Numbered from the stretch's first letter, positions 1 through 9,002 are shown. The stretch: 64,000 nucleotides of DNA from Kitasatospora fiedleri (GCF_948472415.1 NZ_OX419519.1:310001-374000); one strand, 5' to 3'. Made by a program: numbers and translations. The notes: generated by a model not told the origin, from the letters alone.

Positions 1-1219
1 GTCGGGGTGGGTGAGGCGCTGGGGCTCGGGCTGTCGTCGGGGGTCGGCGGGGGCTCGGCCGTCGGGGGCTCGGCGGGCCGGACGCTGGTGGTGGCGAGCG
101 GGGCGGCGACCGGCCGCGGGTCGGCGGTGGTGCCGCTCCCGTCCGCGGAGGCGACCGCCGCGAGCGCGCCCGTGACCAGGACGATCGCGCCGACGGCGGC
201 GATCAGCCGTCCCCGGAACGGAACGCGCGGGCGCGGGGCCGGTGGCGGCGGGGCGAGCACCGTCGTCGCGTACGAGGTCGCGCCGGGCAGCGCGCCCTCG
301 CCGAGGGCGGAGGGCAGCAGCAGCGGCAGCAGGGCGACCAGCGCGGCCAGCCGTTTGCGTCCGCGGTCCTCCCAGTCCGCACCGTAGGCGGCCCCGGCGG
401 CGGCCTCCAGTTCGCCGACCAGGGCCTCCGCGCCGGCGGGGCGCTGTTCGGGGTCTTGGCGAGTCCGGCCCGGATGAGCGGGCGGAGCGCTTCGGGGGCC
501 TGGACGTCGGGGATCTCGGCCTCGGTGTGCTGGACGGCGAGTTCCATCAGCGTGGTGCCCGCGTAGGGCTTGGCACCGGTGAGGCACTCGAAGAAGGTCG
601 CGGTGGCGGCGTACACGTCGGTGGCCGGGGAGGCGGGGCGGCCGGCCCACTGCTCGGGGGCCATGTAGGCGGGCGTCCCGGCGACGGTGCCGCCGGAGCC
701 CGTGCGGACGGCGATGCCGAAGTCGACGAGTTTCGACTCGCCGTCCGCGGTGACCAGGACGTTGCCCGGCTTGTAGTCGCGGTGCACGACTCCGGCCCGG
801 TGCGCGGCGGCCAGGCCGAGCAGGGAGCCCTTGAGGACGACGAGGGCGGCCTCCGGTCCGGTGCCGCCCTCGGCGCGCAGCAGGTCGCGCAGCGAGACGC
901 CCTCGACGAGCTCCATCACGATGGCCGCGCCGCGCGGGCCCTCGACGTACTCGTACAGGCGGGTGACGTGCGGGCTGTCGAGAGCGGCGAGCAGTTCGGC
1001 CTCGACCCGAAACGCGGCCTGGTCGGGGTGGTCGCCGAGCAGGTACTTGACGGCGACGGGGGTGCCGGTGGCCCGGTGCCGGGCGAGGACGACGCGGCCG
1101 GACGCGCCGGCGCCCAGTTCACCTCCGTGCGCGTAGTCGGGGAGTTCCCAGCGGGCGTCCTGCGGGGGCCGGTCGGCCGGTCTGCCCTCCGGGTGCTGAT
1201 CGTCGCTCACCTTGTCCAC
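1..1219 (-). pseudogene. Membrane Ser/Thr protein kinase, frameshifted as assembled, runs off left edge
   Basis: Hanks-type (PknB-like) kinase. Visible in the translation: a Gly-rich loop GELGAGASGRVV (residues about 33-44), the ATP-anchoring lysine in VAVKYL (K58), the catalytic loop HRDYKPGN (146-153) and the metal-binding DFG (166-168). The frame breaks near 455: the expected LAKDPEQRPA is read as LAKTPNSAPPA, and inserting one base restores it. In the restored frame a hydrophobic stretch (RLIAAVGAIVLVTGALAAV) at about 120-195 predicts one membrane helix, followed by a Pro/Ser/Thr-rich outer segment that continues past base 1. It should sit in the membrane with a cytoplasmic kinase domain and sense an unknown signal. 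A shifted run of Arg/Pro at the end of the assembled ORF is a frame artefact. Confidence 0.85.
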
Positions 1220-1395
1220 CCCCGGCGCCCCCGTGCTGTGCGGGGGCGTCCCGTCCGTCGCCTGCGGGCCGGCGCGGGTGCGCGGCCACCGGGAGTGACG
1301 CGCCCCCGGCCGGAGGAGTTCCGGTCCGGGGGCGGGGGAAGGTCACGATTCGACCGCTTCGCACACCGATGTTCCGCACATCGACGTTCGGATCG

Positions 1396-1704
1396 TCACC
1401 AGGCGCCGCCCGAGGGTGGCACGTCGCGGCGGCGGGCGGACTCGGCGGCCTCGGCGGCGGTGGAGCCGTGGTGGATCAGCTGCTGGCCGAGGGCGGTCAG
1501 CGCCCGTCCGACGGCGAGTTCGTCGCCGATCTCCGGGTCGGCGGGGTCGGTCCGGCTGCGGTGCGCCTCGGCCTCGACCTCGATCAGGTTGACGCCGGTG
1601 TCGAGGACGGCGTGCGCCTGGGTGAGGTCGCCGGCCTCGACCACCCGCAGCCGCACCGACCACTCGGTGCTGTGCGGCCCGGACGCCGCCATGTGGCCGC
1701 TCAC
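1396..1704 (-). CDS. DUF1876 domain protein
   Basis: Small (102 aa) protein with the actinobacterial DUF1876 layout: an N-terminal beta-rich stretch (TEWSVRLRVVEAGDLTQAH), a central GDELAVGRALTALGQQL helix and a short acidic tail. Members of this family have a dsRBD-like fold and no settled function. I place the start at the GTG at 1704, because it overlaps the stop of the upstream 58-aa gene by GTGA, which is typical of translational coupling; an ATG at 1692 is the alternative. Confidence 0.7.
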   Translation of the reverse strand: MSGHMAASGPHSTEWSVRLRVVEAGDLTQAHAVLDTGVNLIEVEAEAHRSRTDPADPEIGDELAVGRALTALGQQLIHHGSTAAEAAESARRRDVPPSGGAW

Positions 1705-1877
1705 CGCCGCTCCTCCTGCTGCTGGGACGGGTCCGCGGTCGGGTCGCCCTCGGCCCGGGACTCCTCCCCCGCGTGCATGGTCTGGTAGGAGGTGATGCCC
1801 TCCTCCGGGTCGGCGGCCCGGACGTCCTCCTCGTCCCGCCGGTCCTTCTGGTCGAGCCTGTCGTTCATCTCGGACAT
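1701..1877 (-). CDS. Small acidic, probably disordered protein
   Basis: 58-aa product rich in Asp, Glu, Arg and Gln (starts MSEMNDRLDQKDRRDEED, ends SQQQEERR). I recognise no family. No hydrophobic segment is present, so it should be soluble and largely unstructured. It overlaps the DUF1876 gene by four bases and is probably co-transcribed with it. A second in-frame ATG three codons in is a possible start. Confidence 0.5.
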   Translation of the reverse strand: MSEMNDRLDQKDRRDEEDVRAADPEEGITSYQTMHAGEESRAEGDPTADPSQQQEERR

Positions 1878-1936
1878 CCCGGGCTCCTCGCTCTGGCACC
1901 CCCGCTGATCCTTCCAGCGTGCCTCCGCAGGCGGCC

Positions 1937-2449
1937 TCAGTCGAGTTCGGCCAGCAGGTCCGGGTTGACCGCTCCGACGATCGTCCGGACGTCGGCCTCC
2001 GCGACGGCGGGCCACAGCACCGCGCGGGCGTCCCTGTAGCGCTCGGCCAGCCGGGCCCGGTCCGCCGCCGGGAGCAGCGCGGCGCGGTCGGCGCGGGAGT
2101 TGTGCGCGTTGTCGGCGATCTTGACCAGGGTGGCGGCGTGGTCGGTGACGACGTCCAGCAGCATCGTCCGGTAGTCCGTCCCGGCCGTCCGGGTCACCCG
2201 CCGGACGGTCGCCACCACGGCGGCGGGGACGCCCGCGGCGAGCAACTCCCCGGCGGTGAGCGGGGTGTCCTCCAGGACGTCGTGCAGCAGCGCCGCCATC
2301 CGCACCCCCGTCCCGAACGGGGCGACGCCTGCGGCCACCGCCCGCACGTGCTCCACGTACGGGACCCCGGTCCGGTCGTACTGGCCGGCGTGCGCGCGGG
2401 CGGCCAGGGCGTCGACCTCGTCGAGGGTCAGCGGCGGTGCGGCGGTCAT
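1937..2449 (-). CDS. HD-domain hydrolase, SpoT/Mesh1-like small alarmone hydrolase candidate
   Basis: 170-aa single-domain protein with the metal-binding HD signature of the RelA/SpoT hydrolase family: YVEHVRAVA (first His), AALLHDVLED (HDxxED) and VKIADNAHNSRAD (conserved Asp). Stand-alone proteins of this kind (Mesh1, small alarmone hydrolases) cleave (p)ppGpp in animals and bacteria, or related nucleotides. No synthetase, TGS or ACT domain follows. The ATG at 2449 is preceded by GGGGAGA on the minus strand. It diverges from the uridine-kinase-like gene across a region with two palindromes. Function is inferred from the motif set; hydrolysis of another nucleotide is possible. Confidence 0.7.
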   Translation of the reverse strand: MTAAPPLTLDEVDALAARAHAGQYDRTGVPYVEHVRAVAAGVAPFGTGVRMAALLHDVLEDTPLTAGELLAAGVPAAVVATVRRVTRTAGTDYRTMLLDVVTDHAATLVKIADNAHNSRADRAALLPAADRARLAERYRDARAVLWPAVAEADVRTIVGAVNPDLLAELD

Positions 2450-2483
2450 GGTGTCTCCCCTTCTGCTTCTGCTTCTGCCTTCC

Positions 2484-2558
2484 GCACTCCGTCCGGAGTG
2501 CCCTGCCTGTCGTGGCTCCGACTGTCGTGTTCGAGCCGTCGTGCTCCGCGCGGAGCAC
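2484..2558. promoter_or_regulatory. Two CTCCG-N2-CGGAG palindromes between divergent genes
   Basis: GCACTCCG-TC-CGGAGTGC (2484-2501) and the perfect palindrome GTGCTCCGCGCGGAGCAC (2541-2558) share the core CTCCG-N2-CGGAG. Their starts are 57 bp apart. They sit between the HD hydrolase gene and the uridine-kinase-like gene, where a dimeric repressor or activator could control both. A TATAGT box at 2629-2634 is a possible -10 for the plus-strand gene. The regulator is not identifiable from the window. Confidence 0.45.
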
Positions 2559-2663
2559 CACGCCCGGAGTGTTCCACGCGCCGCCCGTCGGCGGAGCGGC
2601 GGGTGGACGGCCGCTCGGCCACCGCGACGTATAGTCCGGTTGACCGAAGGGAGTGATCGTCCG

Positions 2664-3296
2664 GTGCGGGTGACCCCGATCTCCCCGGAGCGGCTGGCCG
2701 AGCTGCTCGCGGGGCGCATCCACGAACTGGCCGACGACGACCGGCGGCTGCGGGTCGCGGTCGACGGCGCGGCGGCGACCCGGCCGGGCGAGTTGGCGGA
2801 CGCGCTGGCGGAGCCGCTGCGCCTGCTCGGGCGGCCGGTGCGGCGGGTGTCGGCGGGCGACTTCCTGCGCCCGGCGTCGGTGCGCTTCGAGTACGGCAAG
2901 GAGGACCCGGACGCCTTCCACGACCTCTGGCTGGACCAGGGCGCGCTGCTGCGCGAAGTCCTCGACCCGCTCGAACCGGACGGCGACGGCCGCGTCCTGC
3001 CCACGTACTGGAACCCGGTCAGCGACCGCGCCACCCGGGCCGGGTACGTGGAACTCCCGCCGCGCGGCGTGCTGCTGCTGGACGGACCGTTCCTGCTCGG
3101 CCGCTGGCTGCCGTTCGAGCTGACCGTGCACCTGACCCAGTCCGCCGCCGCGCTGGCCCGCCGCACCCCGGAGGCCGAGCGCTGGACGCTGCCCGCGTTC
3201 GAGCGCTACCGCACCGAGACCGTCCCGGAGGAGCTGGCCGACCTGACGGTGCGGGTCGAGGACCTGCGGCACCCGGCGCTGGTGGAACCGGGCTGA
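2664..3296 (+). CDS. Uridine kinase-like protein with degenerate Walker A
   Basis: 210-aa protein of the Streptomyces uridine kinase-like group: an N-terminal beta strand RLRVAVDG leading into a P-loop position, a middle segment with SAGDFLRPASVRFEYGKEDPD and a C-terminal RTPEAERWTLPAFERYRTE. In functional relatives the P-loop reads roughly VDGxDAAGKTT; here it is VDGAAATRPGELAD, with no lysine and no GK[ST]. Either the protein no longer binds ATP in the usual way or it acts as a structural or regulatory paralogue. The GTG at 2664 is in frame and follows AAGGGAG. No frameshift explains the missing lysine, because the flanking frame is continuous. Confidence 0.6.
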   Translation: MRVTPISPERLAELLAGRIHELADDDRRLRVAVDGAAATRPGELADALAEPLRLLGRPVRRVSAGDFLRPASVRFEYGKEDPDAFHDLWLDQGALLREVLDPLEPDGDGRVLPTYWNPVSDRATRAGYVELPPRGVLLLDGPFLLGRWLPFELTVHLTQSAAALARRTPEAERWTLPAFERYRTETVPEELADLTVRVEDLRHPALVEPG

Positions 3297-3322
3297 CCGG
3301 GGACTTCGGGGCCGCCGGGGCG

Positions 3323-4114
3323 TCAGGAGGTCGGCGCGGGGCCGCGCTGGCAGCGCGGGCACCAGTAGGCGACGCGGTCCCGGTCGTGCTTGGCGATGCG
3401 GATCGGGGTGCCGCAGCGCACGCAGTTCCGGCGGCCCCGGCCGTACACCCAGTGCTGGTGACCGGGCCGGGTGTCGCCGGTGGTGACGTGGTCGGGCCGC
3501 AGCTTGTTGGCGTCCAGCACCTGGTGGGCGCGGTGCAGCAGCCGCTCCGGGTCGGGCAGTTCGCCGACCGGCAGCCAGGGTGTGACACCGGCCAGGAAGG
3601 CCAGCTCGTTGGCGTACACGTTGCCGATGCCGGCCAGGTTGCGCTGGTCGAGCAGGGCCGCGCCGACCGGACGCCGCGGGTCGGCGAGCAGGCGGCGGCG
3701 GGCTTCGGCGGCGTCCCAGTCCGGGCCGAGCAGGTCGGGGCCGAGGTGGCCGACCACCCGGTGCTCCTCCTCGGTGCGCAGCAGTTGGACCACCGGCAGC
3801 CGGTAGCCGACGGCGGTGCCGTGCTCGGTGCCGAGGACCACCCGGATCTGGAACGCCGGGCCGCCGCGCGGGCGTTCGCCGGGCCGGAAGGTCTGCCAGC
3901 GGCCGTCCATCCGCAGGTGGGTGTGGAGCGTCACGCCGCCCTCGAACCTGGTCAGCAGGTGCTTGCCGCGCGGCACCGTCCCCAGCACCCGGCGGCCCGT
4001 CAGGTCGGCGGTGGCGTGGGCGGGGACGCGGAAGTCCGTCACCGTCAGCAGGTGACCGGCGAGCGCCTGGTCGAGCTGGGCGGCGGCGTGGTAGATGGTG
4101 TCTCCTTCGGGCAC
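3323..4114 (-). CDS. nei: Fpg/Nei family DNA glycosylase/AP lyase (endonuclease VIII type)
   Basis: 263-aa base-excision repair enzyme that removes oxidised pyrimidines and nicks the abasic site. The mature N-terminus is PEGDTI, giving the catalytic Pro and Glu of the family. The H2TH region includes DQRNLAGIGNVYANELAF, and the C-terminal zinc finger is CVRCGTPIRI...YWCPRCQ. The GTG at 4114 is the only start that places Pro at position 2 as catalysis requires. It belongs to the actinobacterial Nei2-like branch by overall look. Confidence 0.9.
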   Translation of the reverse strand: MPEGDTIYHAAAQLDQALAGHLLTVTDFRVPAHATADLTGRRVLGTVPRGKHLLTRFEGGVTLHTHLRMDGRWQTFRPGERPRGGPAFQIRVVLGTEHGTAVGYRLPVVQLLRTEEEHRVVGHLGPDLLGPDWDAAEARRRLLADPRRPVGAALLDQRNLAGIGNVYANELAFLAGVTPWLPVGELPDPERLLHRAHQVLDANKLRPDHVTTGDTRPGHQHWVYGRGRRNCVRCGTPIRIAKHDRDRVAYWCPRCQRGPAPTS

Positions 4115-4253
4115 TCCCCCATCATGCCGCCCGGCACCGACACCGTCGCCGGCGCCGCCACCCGCGCCGTCACCGGTGCCGTCCGCGGCCCCGCGCTCTG
4201 CCCGCAGCGGAAATCGCTGGTCAGCGGCCCGTCCCTGCCCTACGGTCGGCGGA

Positions 4254-5015
4254 ATGACGATCACTCACGAGGTGGCCGGAAACGGCCCCGCGGTGGTTCT
4301 GCTGCACTCCTCCGTCTGCGACCGGCGGATGTGGGACGGGCAGTGGGACGCCTTGCGCGCGGCCGGGTACCGCGTTCTGCGGTGCGACTTCCGCGGTTTC
4401 GGGGAGACCCCCTGCGCGGACCGGCCGTACGACAACCTGACCGACCTGGCGGAGCTGCTGGACGAACTCGGCATCGAACGGGCGGCCCTGGTCGGCTCCT
4501 CCTTCGGCGGTCGGCTCGCCCTCCAGTTCGCGGCCCGCCACCCCGACCGGGTCGGCTCGCTGACCCTGCTCTGTCCGGGCAGTCCGGACCACGAGCCGAG
4601 CGCCGAACTGCTCGCGCTGGACGACCTCGAGGTCGGCCTGGTCGAGTCCGGCCGCCTGGACGAGGCGGTCGAGCTGATGGCGGACACCTGGCTCGGGCCG
4701 GACGCGGACGAGGCGGCCCGGGCGAAGCTCCGGGTAATGCAGCGCAACGCGTACGAGGTGCAGTTGGCGCCCGAGCAGGAGATCTCCCCGACGCCGGTCG
4801 AGGTCGACCTGCGGGCGGCCGTCGCGCCCACCCTGGTGTACTCCGGCGCGCACGACCTGGACGACTTCCGCCGGATCGCCGCCGAACTGGCGGCCCTGCT
4901 GCCGGACGCCGAGCACCGCGAACTCCCCTGGGCCGGCCACCTGCCCGCGCTGGAGCGCCCCGCGGAGATCGCCGAGCTGCTGCTCGCCCGGCTCGCCGAG
5001 GTCGGCCGGCGCTGA
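4254..5015 (+). CDS. Alpha/beta-hydrolase
   Basis: 253-aa single-domain hydrolase. The oxyanion-hole region is VVLLHSSVCDRRMWD, the nucleophile elbow is VGSSFGGRLA (Ser), and the C-terminal AGHLPALERP carries the catalytic His; the acid is probably in SGAHDLDDF. The arrangement resembles 3-oxoadipate enol-lactone hydrolase and other small esterases, but the substrate cannot be read from sequence. It is monocistronic, followed by two strong hairpins. Confidence 0.8.
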   Translation: MTITHEVAGNGPAVVLLHSSVCDRRMWDGQWDALRAAGYRVLRCDFRGFGETPCADRPYDNLTDLAELLDELGIERAALVGSSFGGRLALQFAARHPDRVGSLTLLCPGSPDHEPSAELLALDDLEVGLVESGRLDEAVELMADTWLGPDADEAARAKLRVMQRNAYEVQLAPEQEISPTPVEVDLRAAVAPTLVYSGAHDLDDFRRIAAELAALLPDAEHRELPWAGHLPALERPAEIAELLLARLAEVGRR

Positions 5016-5070
5016 GGCCGTGGCCCGGGCCCGGCCGGTTCGTTCTGCGGACCGCCGTCCGGGCCGCTCC

Positions 5071-5151
5071 CCGGATTCACTCCAACGGGTGAATCCGGCC
5101 GGTCGGCCGGGACGCCGCGCGCACGAGGCTCCCGGCCGACCGGCCCTGTTT
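5071..5151 (+). terminator. Two consecutive hairpins after the hydrolase gene
   Basis: CCGGATTCAC/GTGAATCCGG (5071-5080 with 5089-5098, 8-nt loop), then a perfect 15-bp stem GGCCGGTCGGCCGGG/CCCGGCCGACCGGCC (5097-5111 with 5131-5145, 19-nt loop) followed by CTGTTTT. The second is a good intrinsic terminator; the two overlap by 2 nt and could be alternatives. Confidence 0.7.
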
Positions 5152-5217
5152 TCGGCCCGTGCGGACCTTCGGGCGGCGAGGAGAAACGGTTCGTCCCTGA
5201 CGGGTCGTCACCGGCCG

Positions 5218-5251
5218 TTTTTCGAACAGGTGGTGCGCAGGGTTCGAAAAA
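5218..5251. promoter_or_regulatory. Long inverted repeat upstream of GNAT gene
   Basis: TTTTTCGAAC (5218-5227) and GTTCGAAAAA (5242-5251) are perfect inverse complements separated by 14 nt. The stretch is unusually AT-rich for this genome. It lies about 75-105 bp upstream of the acetyltransferase start, where an operator or an upstream promoter element would be expected. It could also form an RNA hairpin. Confidence 0.4.
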
Positions 5252-5323
5252 ACCCGTGCACACGATCGACCGCTCTGATGTGATGCCGCCTGATCAACCT
5301 CCACGAGAGGAAGCACCACACCC

Positions 5324-6225
5324 TTGGACGGCAGCACGATGCGCGACGCGAACGACACCCCCACCCCCGGGTCGAAGGACGTCCTGGCCCGGCTCGAAAC
5401 CTATTACGACGCGGTTCCCCGGTTCTCCGCGACGACCGAGGAGCACGGCCCGTTCACCCTGTTCGTGCGCACCGGGCAGGGCTGGCACTACTACGGGCGG
5501 CCCACGCCGGGCGGCCCGGGCGTCTTCACCGCCGAGGACGTCGAGCGGGTCCGGGCCCGGCAGCGGGAGATCGGGGCGCCCGAGAGCTTCGAGTGGGTGC
5601 ACGAGACCACGCCGGGTCTGCGCGCCGCCGTCGAGGCCACCGGGCTGGAGGTGCACGAGCACCCGCTGCTGGTGCTCGACCTCGACGAGTCGCCCCCCGC
5701 CGAGGCCACCACCGCCGACGCCGCTGCCGGGGCGGCGGCGGACGACGGCCCGAGGTCCGGGTGCTCGCCCCGGACGACCCACCGCTGCCCGCCGCCGTCA
5801 TGCTGCCGCACCTGGCCTTCGCCGAGTCCGGCACCCAGGTCGGCACCGCCGGGCCGGAGCAGCTCGCCGAGGCGGTGCGGGGCCCCGACACCGAGGCCGC
5901 GGCCGCCCGCATGGCCGATCGGATAACGGCCGGGCGCACGGTCCTCGCCGCGACCGTCGGGCCGGACGGCACCCCCACCGCCTCCGGCTGCCACCAGCCG
6001 GTCGGCGAGGTCAGCGAGATCGTCGCGGTGGCCACCCTGCCGGCCCTGCGCCGCCGGGGCCTGGCCCGCCGGGTCACCTCGCACCTGGTCGAGCACGCCC
6101 GCGCCACCGGGGTCCGGACGGTGTTCCTCTCCGCGAGCGACGACGCCGTGGCGCGGGTCTACGAGAGCGTCGGCTTCCGCCGAATAGCCACCGCCCTGAT
6201 CGCCGAGCCGCCCACCGAGGGCTGA
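5324..6225 (+). pseudogene. GNAT family N-acetyltransferase, frameshifted as assembled
   Basis: The first frame (start 5324 TTG or 5339 ATG) reads DVLARLETYYDAVPRFSA and an N-terminal domain ending AAADDGP. The acetyl-CoA domain continues in the +1 frame from EVRVLAPDD to the stop at 6225. Adding one C in the run GGCCCGAGG near 5748 joins them (DDGPEVRVLAPDD). The GNAT core is clear in EIVAVATLPALRRRGLARRV (motif A, with the acetyl-CoA loop RRRGLA) and FLSASDDAVARVYESVGF (motif B). About 300 aa, so a two-domain GNAT; the substrate is unknown. Confidence 0.75.
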
Positions 6226-6251
6226 CCGGCCGCCACCCCGCCACTGCCGGC

Positions 6252-6291
6252 CCGGCCCCACCCGGTACGGCGGCGGGCCGGGTGGGGCCGG
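6252..6291 (+). terminator. Hairpin downstream of GNAT gene
   Basis: CCGGCCCCACCCGG (6252-6265) pairs perfectly with CCGGGTGGGGCCGG (6278-6291) across a 12-nt loop, 27 nt after the stop codon. No U-tract follows. From here to 6591 (about 300 bases) I see no further gene or clear signal except the ribosome binding site of the next ORF. Confidence 0.55.
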
Positions 6292-6591
6292 GGGCGACAG
6301 CGGGTCGCTCCCGTCCGCCCGCCTTCCGCGTCCCCCGCTTCCCACCAGCCACCACGGTCGGGTCCGGCGACCGGTCGCGGCGACAGCGTCGGGCCGCCCT
6401 ACCCGTTCCCGGTGACGAGCGGGAGCCGACAAGACGTCAACTGGGAGGAGCAGCAATGGACACCGGGGCGTCGAGCGCGCGTTCGGGTGTTAGAACCGGC
6501 GTCCAGCGGGCACATGTGTTGCTACCTGGGAGCAGGATCGCGTCGGCGGGGAAGGCCGGGGCGTGCCTGCCTTGCGGCGCGGAGGTGGTTG

Positions 6592-6918
6592 ATGGACGGA
6601 CCCGCACTCTCCCCCCGTGAGCTACTGATCCTCCAACAGATCGAGGCAGAGCTGGGGAGCGATCAGGAGCTGGAGCGCGAGCTGCGCACGATGCGGACAG
6701 CGAGGATGGCCCGGCTACGACGGACGTTGGTGGCCCGGCCGTGGATCGTGGTCACGGTGATCTCGTCCTGTCTGGCCGTCTCGTTCGCACTGCTGGCGCT
6801 GGCAGTGGTGTGGGACCAACCGGTCCTGCTCCTGGCCGTGGTGGTCGGTTGGGCCGCCGTGTTGGCGATGCTGATGGCGGTGGCGACGCACCTGCGCCGC
6901 CGAGGACGAATCCGGTAG
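6592..6918 (+). CDS. DUF3040 family small membrane protein
   Basis: 108 aa. A charged N-terminal helix (LSPRELLILQQIEAELGSD) is followed by two hydrophobic segments (IVVTVISSCLAVSFALLALAV and VLLLAVVVGWAAVLAMLMAV) and a basic tail. This is the layout of DUF3040 proteins, which are common in actinomycetes and of unknown function. The ATG at 6592 has a perfect GGAGG seven bases upstream; the longer upstream reading has no such signal. Confidence 0.7.
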   Translation: MDGPALSPRELLILQQIEAELGSDQELERELRTMRTARMARLRRTLVARPWIVVTVISSCLAVSFALLALAVVWDQPVLLLAVVVGWAAVLAMLMAVATHLRRRGRIR

Positions 6919-7384
6919 CCGCCCACCCGTCCCGCCCCGGTCGGCCCGGCTGACCAGGTCGGCGGGTCGGCAGCTCCGTGGATCAGCAGACCGTCGGGAG
7001 GAACAGGGCACGGGGAACGGGCAACGGCGGGCGGGGCGGTACGGGTCCGCCACCGCACGCCCCCCCGCCACCCAGCGCGTCCCCCACGCGTACAACGCCC
7101 ACGGGTCCACTCGGCAGTTGACCCGATGCGGCGAAAAGCGACGCCCCCGGCCGTAGCGCGACAGGAAAGCCTCCGTCCACCGCCGGCCCTCCCGTCCTTC
7201 TCCAGGGTCGGGCCGTCCTGCGGCGGTGCCCGCGTACAGTGGCAGGTCCGGGGCCGTGGCGGACGCGTGCGAACGTCGGTGGACGGTTCCGGGCGGCTGC
7301 GGGCCCCTCCGGGGGCTGCGGACGGCAGCGAACGACGGTGCACGGCGGTACACGACAGCGGACGGCTACGGCAGGGACGGTGCA

Positions 7385-8146
7385 ATGGACGAGCGGGTCG
7401 CGGTGCGCTCCGACGGCGCGGCAGCGGAGGCGCACCGGCTGCTCTCCTGGCGGGCGCTTCCGCCCTCGCCGGACGCGGCGGTGCTGGTGCTGCACGGCGG
7501 CAGGGAGCACGGGGCGGAGCCGCCCACGGCGCTGAACCTGCCCGGGTTGCGGATGCGGCCGTTCGCCAGGGCGGTGCAGCGCGCGGCGGGGACGACGACG
7601 GCGGGCCGGTCGCTGGCGGTGGGCATGGTGCGCTACCGGTACCGGGGCTGGAACGGCGACCGGGCGGACGCGGCCCGGGACGCGGAGGCGGCGCTGGCCG
7701 ACCTGGTGGAGCGGCTGGGGCCGGTGCCGACGGTGCTGATCGGACACTCGATGGGCGGCCGGGCGGCGCTGCGGGCGGCGGCCCACCCGTGCGTGCGGGG
7801 CGTGGTCGCGCTGGCGCCGTGGTGCCCGCGGGGCGAGCCGACCGCGCACCTGCGGGACCGTTCGGTGCTACTGCTGCACGGCGACCGGGACAGGATCACC
7901 CCACCCGGCGACACCGACCTGTTCGCGCTCCGGGCCCGGGCCGACGGCGCGCGGGTGGCCGGTTACCGGGTGCTGGGCAGCGGCCACACCCTGCTGCGGC
8001 GGGCCGGCGACTGGCACCGCGCCGCCGCCGGGCTCGCGCTGGGCCTGCTCGGCCTGGAGACGCTGCCCGAGGAGGCCGACGCCGCCCTCGCGCTGTGCGG
8101 CCAGGACCCGGGGGGCCTGCACCTCCCCCTCCCCGGCCGCCGCTGA
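7385..8146 (+). CDS. Alpha/beta-hydrolase
   Basis: 253 aa. N-terminal AAVLVLHGGREHGAE gives the HGG oxyanion motif, VLIGHSMGGRAALR the GHSMG nucleophile elbow, SVLLLHGDRDRITPP the acid and LGSGHTLLRRA the catalytic His. It looks like a small esterase or lipase; the substrate is unknown. The region 6919-7384 upstream shows no convincing gene: open frames there have poor codon bias and are shadows of each other. Confidence 0.75.
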   Translation: MDERVAVRSDGAAAEAHRLLSWRALPPSPDAAVLVLHGGREHGAEPPTALNLPGLRMRPFARAVQRAAGTTTAGRSLAVGMVRYRYRGWNGDRADAARDAEAALADLVERLGPVPTVLIGHSMGGRAALRAAAHPCVRGVVALAPWCPRGEPTAHLRDRSVLLLHGDRDRITPPGDTDLFALRARADGARVAGYRVLGSGHTLLRRAGDWHRAAAGLALGLLGLETLPEEADAALALCGQDPGGLHLPLPGRR

Positions 8147-8350
8147 CCCCTGGCCCCGGGGCTTGCGGTCTCCAGGGCCGCGGTTCGGGGGGCTGCGGTC
8201 CCGGAGGGGGCTGCGGCCCCCGGGCGACGGGCGGGTGACCGTCCGGTGACAGGTGGTGCGGATCAGGCTTCCGGCTCGACTCGGGCGGGTAGGGAGCGCA
8301 CACTCCGGTGGAGGGAGACGTCCGCCAATCGACTGAGGGAGGACCCGCCC

Positions 8351-8893
8351 ATGGGGATCAGCCTGACCACTGATCGGCTCGTCGTCCGGGAGTGGACACC
8401 GGACGACGCCGAGGACGCGCTGGCCGTGTATGGCTCCACGGACGTCGCCCGCTGGCTGACGCCCGTGATGGACCAGGTCGTCGATGCCGAGGCGATGCGT
8501 TCGGTGCTGCGCACCTGGGAGCAGGAACAGGCCGGGCTGCTGCCGCCGCGCGGGCGGTGGGCGGTGGAGCGGCGCGAGGACGGGAAGGTGGTCGGCGGCC
8601 TGGGCATCCGTCCGCTGCCGCCGTACGACGAGGACCTGGAGATCACCTGGCAGCTCTCCCCGCAGGACTGGGGGCAGGGCTACGCGACGGAGGCGGGCCT
8701 GGCGCTGCTGCGCTGGGTGTTCACCCAGGACATCGAGGAGGTCTTCGCGGTGGCCCGGCCCAAGAACGACCGGGCGCACGCGGTGGCGAAGCGGCTGGGC
8801 ATGCGCTGGGTCGGCGAGACCACCAAGTACTACGGCCTGAACCTCCAGGTCTACCGAATCCGCCCGGCCGACCTGCCCGGCGACCAGTTCTGA
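8351..8893 (+). CDS. GNAT acetyltransferase, RimJ/RimL-like
   Basis: 180 aa. The opening LTTDRLVVREWTPDDAEDAL is characteristic of the Acetyltransf_3 group that modifies protein N-termini or small molecules. EITWQLSPQDWGQGYATEAG contains the acetyl-CoA loop (QGYATEA), and VFAVARPKNDRAHAVAKRLG is the C-terminal motif. The ATG at 8351 is 15 nt downstream of GGGAGGA. Acceptor not predictable. Confidence 0.8.
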   Translation: MGISLTTDRLVVREWTPDDAEDALAVYGSTDVARWLTPVMDQVVDAEAMRSVLRTWEQEQAGLLPPRGRWAVERREDGKVVGGLGIRPLPPYDEDLEITWQLSPQDWGQGYATEAGLALLRWVFTQDIEEVFAVARPKNDRAHAVAKRLGMRWVGETTKYYGLNLQVYRIRPADLPGDQF

Positions 8894-9002
8894 CCCGCCG
8901 GCACCCTGCCTCCCGCGCCCGGCCGACCGGTACAGGCCGGTCCGGGGCGAGGCCGAGGCGGGGCCGGGACGGGGCAGAGGCGGGACCGATCCGGGGCCGG
9001 GG

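Noticed and set aside
242..1795. Long plus-strand open frame of 517 codons
   Set aside because: It is antisense to the kinase and has the Arg/Gly/Pro composition of a GC-rich shadow frame; no motif.
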